Assembly (NCBI RefSeq): GCF_030936135.1
Contig: NC_082610.1
Location: forward strand, 16,812,428 to 16,876,427
Direction: 5' to 3'
DNA length: 64,000 nt
DNA from: Gavia stellata
Taxonomy: Eukaryota > Chordata > Aves > Gaviiformes > Gaviidae
The first letter of the stretch is position 1, and each line of letters starts with the position of its first letter. This document shows positions 13,521 through 27,629 of this stretch, one piece after another. Both the position numbers and the translations under genes were made by a program. The notes under the pieces are model-generated. The model was not told the origin of the DNA. It ran no database searches and saw only the letters and a program-made list of their open reading frames with translations.

Positions 13521-15721
13521 GGAATTTAGTGCCAGAAAACATCTTCATTCATCAGCATTGCTTATCTCCTGGCCGCAGCTTGAACCCTGCAGTGTAGCTC
13601 TCTGCGGATGTCACCTGCTGTTACTCAGTTTGACTCCTTGCAAATCTCTTCCTGCAACAGACTGACCCAGCTAAGAGGAAATCTAAGCATTTGGGGTGAA
13701 CCCCACTGTCCTCCCAGCATGCCAGCAGACTGCACATTTCAGTCTGATTTACAGCTCCTTGTCATGGGTCAGTCCAGCACACTCAGTCCTTAGCTGGCAG
13801 TTCTTCAGAGGAGCCCCCCACACTCTGAGCTTCCCTTTGCTTTGAGGAAAATGTGTGTGTGATAAAGGAACCTTTATTTAAAAGTTAGAATTTTGATTAT
13901 CTCTTCCTTCCCTCCAGAAATGAGTAGTCTGCAATTTCCTGAAGATGGCCGAGTTGCTTTTCTGTGTGCTTTTTCATCGTGGCTTGCTTTTTGTTATCTT
14001 GCTCCACCATCAGCTACTGGATATTTGCAGAAAAGGATCTTTTAAGTGTTATTAGGAGGCCTGCCATCTTCTCTCCGCTGGCCATCAGAGGTGCAGTTGC
14101 TGGTGGCAGAGGTCTCTGGGTGGCTCTAGCTGGGACAGCAGAAACATGTGCAGCCCAAGTGGGCTGTTGTTCCCTCGCTGTCCCCTCACCTGGAGCGGGC
14201 TGGCTGGGACACATCCTGCCCAGCCACACTGTCTCCATCCCAGTGCTGCAGTGGCTTCAGCCTTCCCAGGAACACGAGGCAGAACCCTCAGCATACAAAG
14301 TCAGGGAGAGTCCTGGCTGGCTCAGAGGTTCGCCAGCGAAGGCTCGCAATCTTCAAAAGCTCTTTCCTGCTCTGCATTCCTCCTTTTAATCTATATTACT
14401 TGAATGAGACCATTTTCCTGGAGCCTCTTTCCTGCTGGGAAGAGACCAGCTGCTGTGGACACTGATTTGACACAATTCTGAGCTTCATAAACCCGAAGAA
14501 ACACTAAGCAGTTGCTGACAGTCTGTTAAATACCTTTTCTTGGGATTAAAACTGTTCCCTCAACCCCAGCGAGGGCAATCATCACTTTGAAAGGGAGCAA
14601 ACAAGAAGTGGGAATGCCGTGACTGCCTGTGGCACTGCCTTTGTGGAGACTTTCCTGTTGCCTCTTTGCACTGTAAAACTCGAGGTTTCATCCATTCTTC
14701 TCCTTTTCAGGGGTACAGTCTTTGAGAAGCACCCAGTCTTTGGCCCAGGGACATTACAGAGGGAATGAAGCACCCCAGTGGTGTAGCACGTGTGGGCCCC
14801 AGCAGCATCAGCTCCTTTGCTTGCTCGGTACAGAGGCTTTCTTTCCACACTGCTGTATTCAAACACCCCTCTGCAAGTCCTGCCTATGGTCACTTGAGGT
14901 TACACACATCGTCCGATTACTTTTGCTCTCTTCCCTTTCTGTAGTTATCACCCTCTTAGAGATCCTTTGGCTCCTTATTTGGACATATAAAAGATACAGC
15001 ACACTTATTTCAGCCTCATATTTCTTTCTGTAGCTAGATCCTTCTCACACAGAACTCCCAGTGAAGTCAAAGCAATGCTAATTGCAACTGCTTTTTAAAT
15101 GCTAGTAATGCTTCTGGGCTGTGCCAGTCATGCTGATGTCAGCAGGGCGAAGCTGCTGTAGAAATGGCAGGTTGAGAAGAACAAAGCCAGAGGATTTTAA
15201 CAGCTTTGCTCCTACTCTACCAAGAAAATTGTATTCGTGCTTAATACCTGGCTTCTTACTCCTCCATACGCAGGCAACTGGAAGACTGATTGGTTTAAGA
15301 ATTACTCTAACATGGCTTCTAAGTAAGTAGATTGCTGAAGGTTTCATGTTGTAATCAGTGGAAGTAATGGATATATTTTTACACAAGTATATAAAGTTCC
15401 CAGGACAAACTTTGCAGAATTTTGTAGTGGCTCTTCAAAGTTTTCTGGTCCCATAGTTTGACACTAACACCTGTATGTTTTCAGCTTGCTATCATGGTAA
15501 TTTTGGGAGCTGTTCTGGAAGAAGCAGATCAAAGCAAACAGCAACTGTAAAGCTCAGTGGCAGGTGCCTCTTTCTCTTTGCTTGGTTTCTGGATACAGAG
15601 AGGGGCTCTTTTAAGCAGAGGCATCATAACTGCATTCTTGGAAGAGGATGGGAAGTTGCCAACTTCTCATGACAGAAGTCCCCTGGGTACTTCGCCTGCC
15701 TTTTATCCATGCTTGCTCCTT

Positions 15722-15960
15722 TTGTGGCCTTGGGTAAGTCACTTAAATTTTCTGGGGCCAGGTCCTCATCTGGTATAAAAAGGCACAAGTGTATGAGGGC
15801 CAGTGCTATGCCAGGTGACAACAGCAGGGGACCAGGACCTCACCCCATTTCTAAAATGGGGATATTAGCACTTACCTACCTCACAAGGATGCTGTGAGGA
15901 TTAATGCTCATACAGCACTTTGAAGATGTAAAGTGCTATGTAAGTCCCAAGTATTACCCT
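15722..15960 (+). mobile_element. MIR-like (CORE-SINE) relic
   Basis: The left part has 'ggccttgggtaagtcactt', the classic post-promoter block of tRNA-derived MIR-type SINEs. After about 100 bases of divergent or inserted DNA comes 'aaaatggggatattagcac', then 'ttacctacctcac' and 'gatgctgtgaggatta', the 3' part of the same family, ending in 'aaagtgctatgtaagt'. Order and orientation agree. It is old and non-autonomous, and the exact subfamily is not determined. Confidence 0.65.
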
Positions 15961-18900
15961 ACCTTAGTGTTAAAAATGCTTTTAGGGATCTGCACGACTT
16001 CTCTTAAAGCATGGAATGTGTGACTGCCTTTTCAGTTTGCACCAGATGGAAAGTAAATGCAAAATATTCATACTGGTTAACAGGATGGGCTCAGCTGCAC
16101 TTGAACTCTAAGAAGGGTTTAGCTTAAAAGTCTGAACTCTAATTTCAGTTTTGCAAATGGTTTTTAGTTCTTCTAAAAGCCTCAACCAAATTCTTAGACG
16201 TGAACCTTGCATCCAAATTTTGCAGTCTGGTCTTATCCCTGACTGTTAGCTAGAATAAATCTAATCCAGCCAAAACACAGTGCTGTCACAGTCTGCTATG
16301 GCTGTTGAAAAGACTGGAAAAGAAAATGAAGTTATTCTGTTCAACCTTCATTCTGCAGAAGGTCAGCTAGGTTTCATGGGACAACTTGCAAAGGGATGTT
16401 TAATTTCTGTGATTGTAAGTTTTACTGGCTTTAAAATCAGCAGAGAGGGAAGGCCTTGATGGAATCAATAAGGTTGGCACATCCTTCTTGAATTACTTCC
16501 TTTTCACCTGAATCAAAGAAATAGCAGCTTCTGTAGCGAAGGAAGTGCTTGTACCACAAGTCCTAGGGCCCAGAACAAAAGTTGATCTAGAAATACAACT
16601 CTAAACCATCACCATGTTCTTGACTAGTAAAAAATGTCACTGTTCACTGATTTCAAATCTGGACCACAGCTAGAAACTACTTAGTTCTGGTAGCACTAGC
16701 TGCTGTACAAACATAAAAGAAGGCAAGGAATTACGCACCAAGGAATGTGAACTGTGTACATGTGAAATGGACCATAATTTTGAAGCAGCTGCAGTAAAAT
16801 CTTATCTTAATATGAACTCAGAAGCAAACACAATGCAAATTTTTATGGTTTCTTTAAAATGTTTGATGGGGTTTAGTTTTCTTAGTTTGGAGGAAATTTT
16901 CTTAATGTTATTTTATTTTTGCTCTTATTGTAAAGAATAAAAATATACAACTCTAGATAGACTACAAATGAAAAAAGGTGGCCAGTTGGCAGGAATGCCA
17001 AAACTTCTGTGGCTTGTATTGTTTCTGTGGTGACACTACGCTGCTGTAGGACGAGCTATTGGAGTGGTGTGACGGCTCAGCAGTGAGGCTGAAGCACAAG
17101 GCCAGTCTCATGTAAGAGGGATGCAGGGGCTGAGCCACCGAGACTGCAGCGGGAGCACGACTGGGCCAATTTGGATCAGTCAAAAGACACAGAGAACATC
17201 AGGAAATAAAATAAACCTTTTCCTGACAGATAAAAAGCAAGAAACCAAAGCCAGCCCGTTGGGCGACGGTGCTGAATCAGTACAAACACAGGTATCTAGA
17301 CCTTGCTTGTGCAGGTTCCTGCTGGACCAGGCCTTGCTCCCAATTCACCTGGGGAGGCTTGCTCCAAGCCTACGGTGCTGACAGGGACAGGTCAGCAGAG
17401 CCTGACACTTTGTTAAATAAAACTCCAAAAACTAGAAAACAAAATAAAAAGGAATAAAAAAGCAAATGCCTTTGGGTAAGCGGTAGTTCTGCCTGGCTGA
17501 GGCCGCAGAGTGGCTGGTCTGTCCTGAACACTAATCTCCATGTCTTGTACCCATGCAAGCCTCTCGCTCCAGCCCCTCTCCCACGCATTCCAGGCAGAGT
17601 GCACTGAAAGATGTGACCGAAGCAGCTGCTCTCCCCTGGGGAGTCGAGCATTTTGCCATGTCTGAAAGTTTCTAGCACTTACTTCCTTTACCATGATTGT
17701 AAAGGTCACCACATGCAGTATGGCCACTTTTTCTGGGATCTTTTCTTAACACATTTTTATGCTGATTTTACTATTTTAATTCTATGTTTGGAATGTATTT
17801 TTTTTCTCATTTCTTCTGTGTGTAACAGCAATTAAAAATATTAATTTACTGGGTATTTTTACTGTGCAGATACAATGTCTCCTTGCCCATTTTCTGTTTC
17901 TGTGACGGTTTCAGCATGGAGTAGGTAGCCAGCTGAACCTCTGTGGCAGGCAGTTTTGTGCCACTGTTACACCCATCAGTTGTGTGGCTCTGCCCTGGAG
18001 CCACCCAGCACCCCACTGAAGCCAACTAACACTGTCACAGCCGGCTGCTACAGTATTCCTGTCTGGGAAACCCTGAAACACAGCCACGTGCACCCACAGA
18101 GCACATCCAACACAAACCGACCAGGCACCACCGCAACGATGGCACTTGGCCCGTGTTATAACACATCCTGGGATGCAGTGCCTGGAAGTATCCTCAGCCC
18201 TTGCTGCTACAGCCAGTCCCACGTACAATGGCCATTTGTCCACACTTCCAGGGAGAAGGCAGCTTGCTGCAAAGGATTGCTCTGGGAAGGCTGCTCACTG
18301 CCCAGAAATCCCAGACAAACGGCCAAGTGTCTCTTCCCCCCTGCTGCCCCGGCAAAATTTCCAGGAGGAAAAAGTAGGGTAGTATGGACATTTTTCTCTG
18401 GTTGGGGATCTGATGCCAGTTTCTTCAGCTGTTTGATTTAGTGGCACAAGTATTTGGTTTCATTAATCCCGAACCAGCCCATCTGTCACCAGTGGAACAG
18501 GTGTCAAGGATTTATAGCATAGAAACACAGAGTGCGTAACTGCTCCCAGTCCATTAAGTGGATCTGCTCACAGGCTTAACAGAGCCTCCTTCATACTCCC
18601 CCCTTCGGAAGTGGAGTGGTTCCTGAGGTGAGAATGAATCAGTACCAGGCAGAAATACTACCAAATTCTTTTCAAAGCAGCCTAAAGGGGTTAACGGCAG
18701 GCAAAAGCAGATACTTCTCTCCTCTTTCTTTAATTTGGTCTTTTACAATTCCTTGCAAAAACATGGAGGCCTGCTGGGAGGAGCATCCTGTTTCCTTATA
18801 CCTCCTTCCTAGCTCCAGATGGAGCAAAGGTGGCAAAATATTCTCAGACTGAGAGTGTGCCTGTAGCTGGCCACTGCTCTGCTTTTATTCCACAACTGGC

Positions 18901-21310
18901 TCCTGGAAGAATTCACTCTAGTTAGAAGAACTGGCACCAGTGTAGATATATGCACATTTATCTATCTGTCAATCTGTTGATCCTTCAATGGTTCAGATAT
19001 TCGGTAGTTCCTTATCTAGTCTTGGCCACCAGCAGTAGAGTTCCTGGACCCTTCTGGATCTCAAGTTCTAAAGCCAGCTCTTATCCAACGTGACTCCCTC
19101 ATTTGCAAAGCTGCAGACTGTATTTACTTTCTTGGTATTGCAAGGATTTAACTACTTCAGATTTATGGCTTACTCTATATTTATATACAATCTGACATAA
19201 CAAAGCCTAGATCATCGTGGAGGTCCTGCTGGGCTATCAGGGGACATGGAGACAGAACCCAAGTCTCCTCTTAAGCTCAGAATCGGGATTCTCATTGATC
19301 AGTACGGAAGCAAACTTATATATAGAAGAGAGAACTACAGTCTTTGGCTCCTTTTATTACCATTAAGATACATCAGCAGATGGTATTAGAACTGTCACCT
19401 TTAACATGCACCCTGCTGTCCAAAACCACTTAGAGGGAAGGAAGACGGAAACATCAGAGGCATCCCTGCGGAGCAGAAGCCCCACTCTACCACCCGGTTT
19501 AACCGACCATTACAGAAGCCAAGGGCAGTTGCATTTTGAGCCACACAAAGACAAACTACACAGCAATGCTGTTCTGCATGTTGGACCAGGCAGAGCTAGT
19601 TGCACTAATTACATCTTGCGTTTTTGACTTCTGCAAACTTTCTGTCACTGTGTCCAGGAGGCTTTATTACCTTTTTCTTAAGGAAAAAAAAAAAGGGAGT
19701 AAGTGCCATAATTACTGCAACCAACCCTATGTTTTGAGTGCAAGTCTCACAAAGTTCTGGCTAAAAAGCTTTATAAAGCTTTCCACTGTATAAAGGAAAA
19801 AGTTGTCTGGTCACAGTTTTCACTGAAAATGAGAACTCCCTAAATTTGAACTGTTCATTTCCTTTCTCATTTCCCCTTGTTCAGTTCATCACTCTTCCAA
19901 ATAACTCACTTTGCATCTAACAGGCTTTACGTTCTCTGCAACCTGCCACCTCCCAGCCTAAGGAAAATTATATTCACCCCTTCTGAGCTACAACAGCAGG
20001 AAAGATGATGCTGTGTGTCACAGAGGTGGAGCAATGCTCTACTTGTTTTTGCAAATATTAAGAAAAAGGCTAAAACTGAAAACATTGCTAGGCAGCAGAA
20101 TGCAAGTGTCCTTCCTTAAAGAAGAGCATACATTAAGAGGAGTAGAGACAGATATTTGAGAAACAGAGGTTTAGCTTCCATGGAATCAGCATAGAAATCA
20201 GCAACCAAGACTCCTGCACAGCTGTGCAAATCAGCAGATTTGCTCATCCCTTAGATCACTCCTTACTCCTTTCCCTTAAGACAGCTTGTCATCAGGTAAA
20301 GACCATTGAAAGTCTCTAAAAAAGGTCCCCAAAGAAAGTCTCCCAAGTCCCGCTCTGAAGGTGCTCACAGCCTAACAAAGAGTGCTTTCACACAAGGTAC
20401 AGTGTCCTCCAGCAGCTGACTCCAGGCAGTAACTACCCCTCTTCCAGAACTAAAAGCAAGACTTTAGTTCCTGAGATCTAAAATAAACCTGCAGTTAAGC
20501 TCAATTTGAAGTGAATTCTTTATCTCCTAAAGTCAGTTTTACAGTCTCGTATTCTGACTCCTGCTTTCCCACCTCACTCAGCTGCAAATAGCCCTAGCAG
20601 CAGAGAGACCCTCCCAAGAAACTGCCCAGATCAAGGCAAGGAGGAGCCTCAGGAGGCCTCAGAAATAGGCTCCCATTAGGGGATCTGAATATAAATTAGC
20701 ACCTCACCCACACAATGCTTTTGCAAGCCTTGTTCCTTAGCCAGCTCTGCTTGTAAACAGGCTGCTTTGAATAACTTTGAAGAGGTATGTTCCTCTTGTA
20801 ACAGTCCTGACCTCAACAAGCTCTGTGTGGGAAGGCAGAAGGTAAGTCCTACCCAGCAATCAGATCTCTGAGGGGATGGAAAGCTGTTCTTGTGCCCCTC
20901 AGGCCTGCCTGCCCTCCCCAAACCTAGGTGAGCAGTGCTGCCAGGGCTCCTCTTGCGTCAGCCTGGCTGGCAGTGATGCCAGGCCAGGGAAAGCTCCCAC
21001 CGATTTTAGGGACTAGGAAACTGTCCTCCAGCTGTGGCTTGAAACTGTGGCTTCAGAGAGGAGTGTATCAGGGAGTGCGGGAAGTGGGAGACTCAATAAC
21101 ACCAGGAATTCTTAAAAAATGGTAAAGAACTGCGTTCGGTCTTCTAGGTGGGCAGTGGCTGGCTTCAGCGAAAGAAGTGTTGCATGTATTCTATACACAA
21201 AGACAGATGAGTTTGCTTGAAAATCAGAGCAGGAAACCCAGTGTGTGCATCCTTTCCCTCCACGGACCCACACTGAGCCACTTCTGCATTAGCAGAGAGA
21301 ACCAAACCCT

Positions 21311-21325
21311 GGGGGGGGGGCGGGG
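21311..21325 (+). repeat. Short G-rich tract
   Basis: A run of ten Gs followed by CGGGG. It is a simple G-rich tract that could form local quadruplex-like structure and is prone to length variation or sequencing error. Confidence 0.6.
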
Positions 21326-22542
21326 CTCAGCAGGCTGTCCAGAGCAACAATCAAAGACAAAAATAATCTTAAAAGATCTTTCCAAATATAGTCCCTCATT
21401 ATTGGTGCTGTATCAGTTTCATTTCAAGCTGTGCCTGGCAGCGTCTCTCTCTTGTTCCCTTTAAGAGAACACCAACAGGCACGAGGGCCTTTCTCTAGAA
21501 AGGGAAAATGGGGGAAACATATTTCAGTGTCCTGACAGACAAAAGGGTGGAGAATTCTTGCTCTCAAATGTATAACCTTGAAGGCTCCCTAGTTAAACAG
21601 TCATAAGCAGAGTGACCTTATCAGGGCTGATGAAACTCACAGGACACAGCTGTTTCAAGACACTGCTGTACATAGTGTAAGACCACTCTGCACGCTTTAA
21701 GTTTGGGCGTGGTGACATGGGGAAAACCATGTGTGAGTTGTGGGTTACTGTTAGTAAAACCTCACCCCATGCACCTGCAAGCGTTCAGTCTCACAGGACC
21801 AACTTGAGCTAGCTGGAACCAAGCCGTGTGTTACAACCTGATTTAAAACTTCACTGGGTGCTTCCAGCATGGAAAAAAAAAATAGAGAAGCAAGAGGGGA
21901 ATACGAAATGTCTGATTTTCTTGCTTTTTGTGTCTTGGAAATTTTTCCTAGCTTTCATACAATGTTGGCAAAATCCTGCCATTTCACAAAGGAAGAGAAC
22001 AGATTTACCCAGTGCAGTGTCTGCGGTATCTGCAAAGAACCCACAAAACTGTTGTCAGAATGCATCAGTTGACTACTTGGAGGTGCTAAGTATGCCATGG
22101 ATGCAGGGCAAGCCTGGTTAGGGAATGAGAAACAGCCATATTTGCTTTTGAGCCATCTAGGGAATTTGTGAGACCTGCTAGCCAAAACGTGCCATTTTAA
22201 GGGACCCAATACTGCCTTCAAGCAACTGAAGACAAATTTCAGTGACTTCAGAGGAAGTCCAAGTCAGAGTTAGGCTGGTTTTGGGATATGAAGGTAAGTT
22301 CTTTCAATGTGGCCCTTGCCAGCTCCAGCTGCAGTACCTACAGACTGAGCAATCTCCTCTTCTGTGGACAAGGACAAGAGCCAAACTGGCCCAGAGAAGT
22401 GTGATCCACAGTGCCAGTCCCAGTAAGTGCACTTGCCCTGGAAAATAGCAGCGTGTAAACTATCGGAGACATGAAATCTATGGTTACTCAACCTGGAGGG
22501 AATCATCCCCAACAAATCACAGTGGCTGCAAATCTAACTTAC

Positions 22543-22770
22543 CACAGACGATCAGCTTGCAGCTGCAAGCTGTAGGGATCATAAGCAGACAGATGCTGCT
22601 TGTTGAGTTGAACCACAAATTAGACTTGGACATGATGCTAATATTGCCCTTGTACAGGGTCACTGTTGGGTGGGGTTTGCTGATGAAAGCACAACTCACA
22701 GGGCAGTTGTTGCCATGACTCATGCTGTGGTTCTTCAGTCGGGTGATGAAATGGGAAGCACAGTCCTTCC
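22543..22770 (-). pseudogene. IGSF22: IGSF22 relic: terminal Ig-domain exon
   Basis: The minus-strand frame reads HFITRLKNHS, then NNCPVSCAF, KPHPTVTLYKGN, NSTSSICLLMIP, an Ig-I-set pattern. The first Cys (VSCAF) is present, but the core Trp expected in TVTWYK is Leu. The segment that should carry the DSGxYxC turn is collapsed: the frame goes from MIPTACSC straight to KLIVCG. A good donor, CTGTG|GTAAGT, sits at 22542. The acceptor could be at 22770 or 22848. There is no in-frame stop, making this one of the less damaged exons, but it lacks the residues that close an Ig fold. Confidence 0.65.
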
Positions 22771-23109
22771 TGGGATACTCCATCTTGAAGTCAAAACACC
22801 CTGCTGAGGACAGAGTCACTATGGGCTGCTTCACACTGCACTGTCTGCTGCACAAACGAACACAGAGCCAGCGCCATCAAGACAGAGAGTCTTCTCCTGT
22901 ATGACTACAAATCTAAAGAGCTTGGGTAGAACATTTCATGACCTGGACTACCTTTCCCACGAGGGAAAACTCAGGGAGGATGAAGAATAAACAATACGCT
23001 GCATTACTCTCAGCATCTCACCAGAATACCTATCTCAACACGTAAACAAACGCAAACTGAAAAGCAAGAGAGGAAGGAATCAGAAATCTCATTCTCCCAT
23101 TAATCTGCT

Positions 23110-23275
23110 ATGCAACTGTAAGCAAGCAATTAATTTCTTTGTTTCTTGGTCTGTAAATAAGGTGTCAGGTTTTTGCTCCATGGGGATATATCGATGTCTT
23201 CTCTCACTAATGCCATTAAATTGTAAAGTGCTCTTGGATATTTGGCTCCCAAGGCACTTTAGAAATGCATGATTA
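23110..23275 (+). mobile_element. Possible MIR-like SINE relic
   Basis: Divergent match to the MIR pattern: 'gcaactgtaagcaagcaatt', then 'cttggtctgtaaataagg', 'ccattaaattgtaaagtgct' and 'aaggcactttagaaatgc'. Weak but correctly ordered. It falls inside an intron of the IGSF22 relic. Confidence 0.4.
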
Positions 23276-24699
23276 AATTACACCCAATTATAAACCAAAG
23301 CAGGTGATGTTCTAAAGGAAGGGATATTGCTCTGCTGGTGTTGCTCTGAGGCATTAATAGTCTACAGAATGCTCTGGGGGAATCAAGGGGAACTGCATGT
23401 GCAATTTAATTTCCAGTGTCCACTGCAAATCTTCCATTTTCAGCCTGTATTTAAACACACTTCCTGAAGTCTTTATTATCTCCTTTTGCATTGGCATGGG
23501 GTCCCATCAGGTAAATCCCCTGGATCCTAAATGTAGCACTGTACGGCAAAATTCTCTTATGAGACCTTATTCTCAGAAAATAACTTATCTCCTCCTTATC
23601 CTTCAGAGTATTTCTACCATCTCTCAGGTTTGTGCAAATAAACCTTGTGACTTTCTGTTTATAATGAAGAACAGGAAATCAGTTCACATCTGCTTTTGTC
23701 CTGCTGTCCTGCCTGAAGACCGGCAAGCTCTTATGAAGGTAATGTTCAAGGGAGTGCACTGCAAGGAAGGCGCAACCAACCTAGCTTTCCTCCATTTACT
23801 CTTCTTTTATACTCGCCTACATGCACAGAAGTTACTGAAGTTATTTCAGACTCTGTAAGATCCAGGCCTAGAGTACTTCCGTATAAGAACCCAACTACAG
23901 CCACGTAACTAGAAGTGCTCTTTCTCTGCTACACACGTAACAGAAGTAACCTATGGTCTAGTTACGTAGATCAAGGAAGGCTGATTGTTAAATACAAATA
24001 CACAATCTGACATCTGATTACTCATTTTAGTGTACTATTTATCCTGTTCTTTTAATGTATTGCCCATTATGCTTAATGGGATTAGAAGACTTCTAGCAGC
24101 ATGTGGATAGGTTTCTGAAGAAATATATGCATAGTCTGGTAATATATTTTAATATATAGTTTGTTTTATATTACTATATTTTTTATTACAGCAGGCATAG
24201 GCCAAGCAAAAAAATTTGGCTTGGATTTCACTGTTCAGAGTAACTGCATTCTGCTTTGCCCTAGACTGGACAGAAGGATCACTTATCACTTTGATTTGAT
24301 GAGGTGGGGCATGTTTAGTTTTGTTTGGGAGTACTGCTAATGAGACATCCTTATTACTAATTAGGCCTGAGCAGGGAGTGACTGAACAAAGGAGAAGGCA
24401 TTTACCCGACAGGATGACCTCAGAGTGTTTAATTTAATGTGCTTTTAGGGACTTCTTATAGCTTTTGGCCCAGAAATTGTGTCACACAGTCTCCTACACG
24501 TGACAGATTTTGTTTTCCTTTTAATTTAGGAAACAATCCCAGTCAGACTGGAAATATGCTACAAGACAGATGACATTTATAATGCCGATCTTCTGTTATG
24601 TCAAGACATGATAATATCACCTTCCCTGCACATGGATGGCCCCTACTGTCTTGAATTTTAATTTAAACAGCATCTGCATGAACTGCTATGTAATCTGCT

Positions 24700-24890
24700 A
24701 CACATACATGTAGTAAAAGGAAGCCTGGTCCTGAAGAGATTGCCATCAAATGGATGGGATAGGACAGAAGGTATTCTTGTGTCTGTTCCCCAGGTGGGGA
24801 CCTGAGGTGCAGAACGGGTCAGTGATAACACCCAAGGGACCCCAAGCTTAGTCCACAGTCTTGTGTACAAGAGCACTCATCTTCCTCCAG
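24700..24890 (-). mobile_element. Possible MIR-like SINE relic, reverse orientation
   Basis: The plus strand shows 'ggggacctgaggtgcagaac' followed by 'gggtcagtgataacacccaagg', which resembles the reverse complement of the MIR block for the 'gggcaagtcact' region and its flanks. Upstream, 'cctggtcctgaagagattgc' fits the neighbouring part. Divergent, so moderate to low confidence. Confidence 0.4.
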
Positions 24891-27344
24891 CACTGTTAGG
24901 ATTTTTTATGCTTACCTCTGTCTTTGGAGACGTGCCACTGCTCCTGTGAATCCAGAGGTTCAGTGTCCCCAGTGTCACTGCAGCCAGTGCATAGAGCTGG
25001 CTTGGCTTGGGAGATGCCACATAAACCTTATACTACAGTTCATTAGTTTGATCACCTTGAACGCTGAGGGTAAACTGCTGCTGTGATACACAATTTAGAC
25101 TGAGAGGTACATTCTCACACTGGGGCTGATTCTGCAAGGTACTGTAGAGCCTCAGCTCGTGCAGAAATCTAGGGTAAAAAAAAAAAAGAAAGCACAGAAA
25201 TTGCCCTTAGCCTCTACAGAAATGAGCTCAACAACCATGTTAATAGAAATTGTACCTCAGAAAGGACAGTGTTGGGACCTCAAGTGTTCTCTTTATAACC
25301 TGATCACTCCCCTAGGTCACTCAAGGTTTAATCAAGAATGATTTCACTTCAGTTAGCATGAACTGTAGTTGCATGCTCAAAAAATTCTGCTTCTCATGAT
25401 GAATCAGAAAGCTTCCCCAATATTTTATGGTTTGCTGAACACTGTTGCTCCAGCTGCAGAGGGCTGGATTGTGCAGCTGACAACCTTGTGTGCACAGAAG
25501 TCCCTCTATGCTAACCACCACAGGGAGGCTTATAAAAAGACTAGCCATAAAAATAGCGAGCAGTTATGTAGGACTTCATGAACCTAAAGTACTGCATAAG
25601 TTTTCTCCAACATTCAACTTCTTTTAAACCAAAGTGACAGCTCACGTGATAAAGGCCAAAGCACAACTACAGCCTCCATAGCCCTGCAGCTGTATTTCAC
25701 CAGATGCCCAAGAAAACTCTAATTGCAGGCTTTCTCCTCTGACAGGACACAACACAGAATCTCACAGGGAAAGATGTATGAATGTATGGTGCTGTCCCAG
25801 CACAAACCACCATGTGGCTCTTCAGCCTCACAGTCAGGTCAAACCTATGAGGGGGATAAAAGAAAAACAGACAGAGAGGGAGATATTAAAAAACTAAAAG
25901 AGTGAGAGATTGCACAGAAAAGTAAAGCCATTCTTCAGTCTGTTGAGTCACACCTGGAGAATGGAAGAAGAAAACCTTCAAACTGCTTCAGCAGAGGGCA
26001 GTTAGTGTAAGGGTTGCAATGTTGCCAGCTCTTTTTCTAACACCTGTACCACCAGAAGACAAACATTAATGCCTCAGCAATCAACAGCTTAGTGATGAGC
26101 ACCTATTCAGGACAATTTCAGGTGAGGCAGGTGGAACAGAAACGTTTAAAAATAGGTCATGTAAAAAGTGAATGAGAACAAAGAAAAAGAAGAGGCAGCT
26201 TTAATACCTCATTAGATGATTTTACTGTCCACCTTCTGCCACAAACAATTTTGTGTAATGTCTGTTTCTTACAGGACTTCTCATACTCTTCAGTACTGTA
26301 CTGTACGTTGCCATTCCACACCAGACAAATTTGTCTGGAGCCTGCAGTCTCTCTGGGATTTTTTGGTGTTTCTCTATTTGGAGATGTGGTAACAACGCCA
26401 TGCTGCACAGACTGGTTGTGTAGTTCCAAAGTGGAAACTGAGAAGAGAAACAATCATTTTTTTGTATTGGTCACCTCGATTTTGCCTTCTGAGACATCCT
26501 CAGTCAAGCCTGAATGTATTTCTACCCTACAGGAATCAGTGTTCCCGAATTGTGCATCTTTTCTTGCTGGCATTACTGCTACTGAGGGCAGTCAGCACCA
26601 TGCTTTGTTACCTGGGAGTATCTTAGGCATAAAAAGTCTGAATTTCCTAATTAATAATTAAGGAACCATAAGTCCTAAACAATAAAGATTTAAATACTTC
26701 ACTACCTCAAATAGTAAGCTATCTAGGAATTCCATAGCAGGTCATGATACCTTCATTCTCAAGACATAATTAGTGTCTCTGAAGCATGACCTCCGATAAT
26801 CCTATTTCAGCTTTAGCATGCTGACACCTGACTGTTCATGCCATTCAAACCAAGTGCCTGAAAGAATTATCATCCTGTCTCAGTACCACCGTACTTAAAA
26901 CAAACAGGCATTTCAAACATGATGGTTTATTTCCTGTAGTACCTACTCTCCTAACCCATACTCATAACGCATACAGTATCCATGACAGGAATCAGAGAAT
27001 CTTCCAACAGTGACCTCCGTAATCACATGTGAGATGTGATGTGAGAGGTCAGACAGTGGAAGAAACAACTGCCATTATACCCGACATACTCATTCAGGGG
27101 ACAGTTCAGCAAGAAGGATGGCAGAATGATTTTAATTTGGCTCAAGGACTGCACAGCTTGCGCTGTTCTCCATCTCCTCTCAGCACCTCCGAAAACTCAG
27201 CAAAATGCAGAGATGTGATGCTAAATGTTCCTTTGTGCAAGATTAATTTGATAACCCTTTACAAAATGAGGTACATTTTACAAACACAAGAAAGTAACAG
27301 CTGATAGATGGCAGTTCCAGCTGGACAGATACTGCAGGTCTTAC

Positions 27345-27629
<285 letters not shown>

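Larger units (their letters stand above)
13521..22542. other. Intergenic DNA between TMEM86A and the IGSF22 relic
   Basis: About 9 kb without a recognised exon. It holds one MIR-like SINE relic (15722-15960), short homopolymers (A11 near 19684, G10 at 21311) and otherwise unique DNA. The 161-codon open frame at 17956-18441 has no recognisable domain and is treated as chance. Further exons of the IGSF22 3' end could lie here in unrecognisable form. Confidence 0.5.

Noticed and set aside
17956..18441. 161-codon plus-strand open frame downstream of TMEM86A
   Set aside because: No recognisable protein features; overlapping long frame on the opposite strand points to composition.
23397..23858. 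153-codon plus-strand open frame
   Set aside because: No family resemblance and no coding context; lies in an intron of the IGSF22 relic on the opposite strand.
26157..26453. Minus-strand frame with an EYEK...KKQTLHKIV segment that could be a linker of an Ig/FN3 protein
   Set aside because: Could not be matched to any IGSF22 domain, and its order would be wrong for the N-terminal linker it most resembles.
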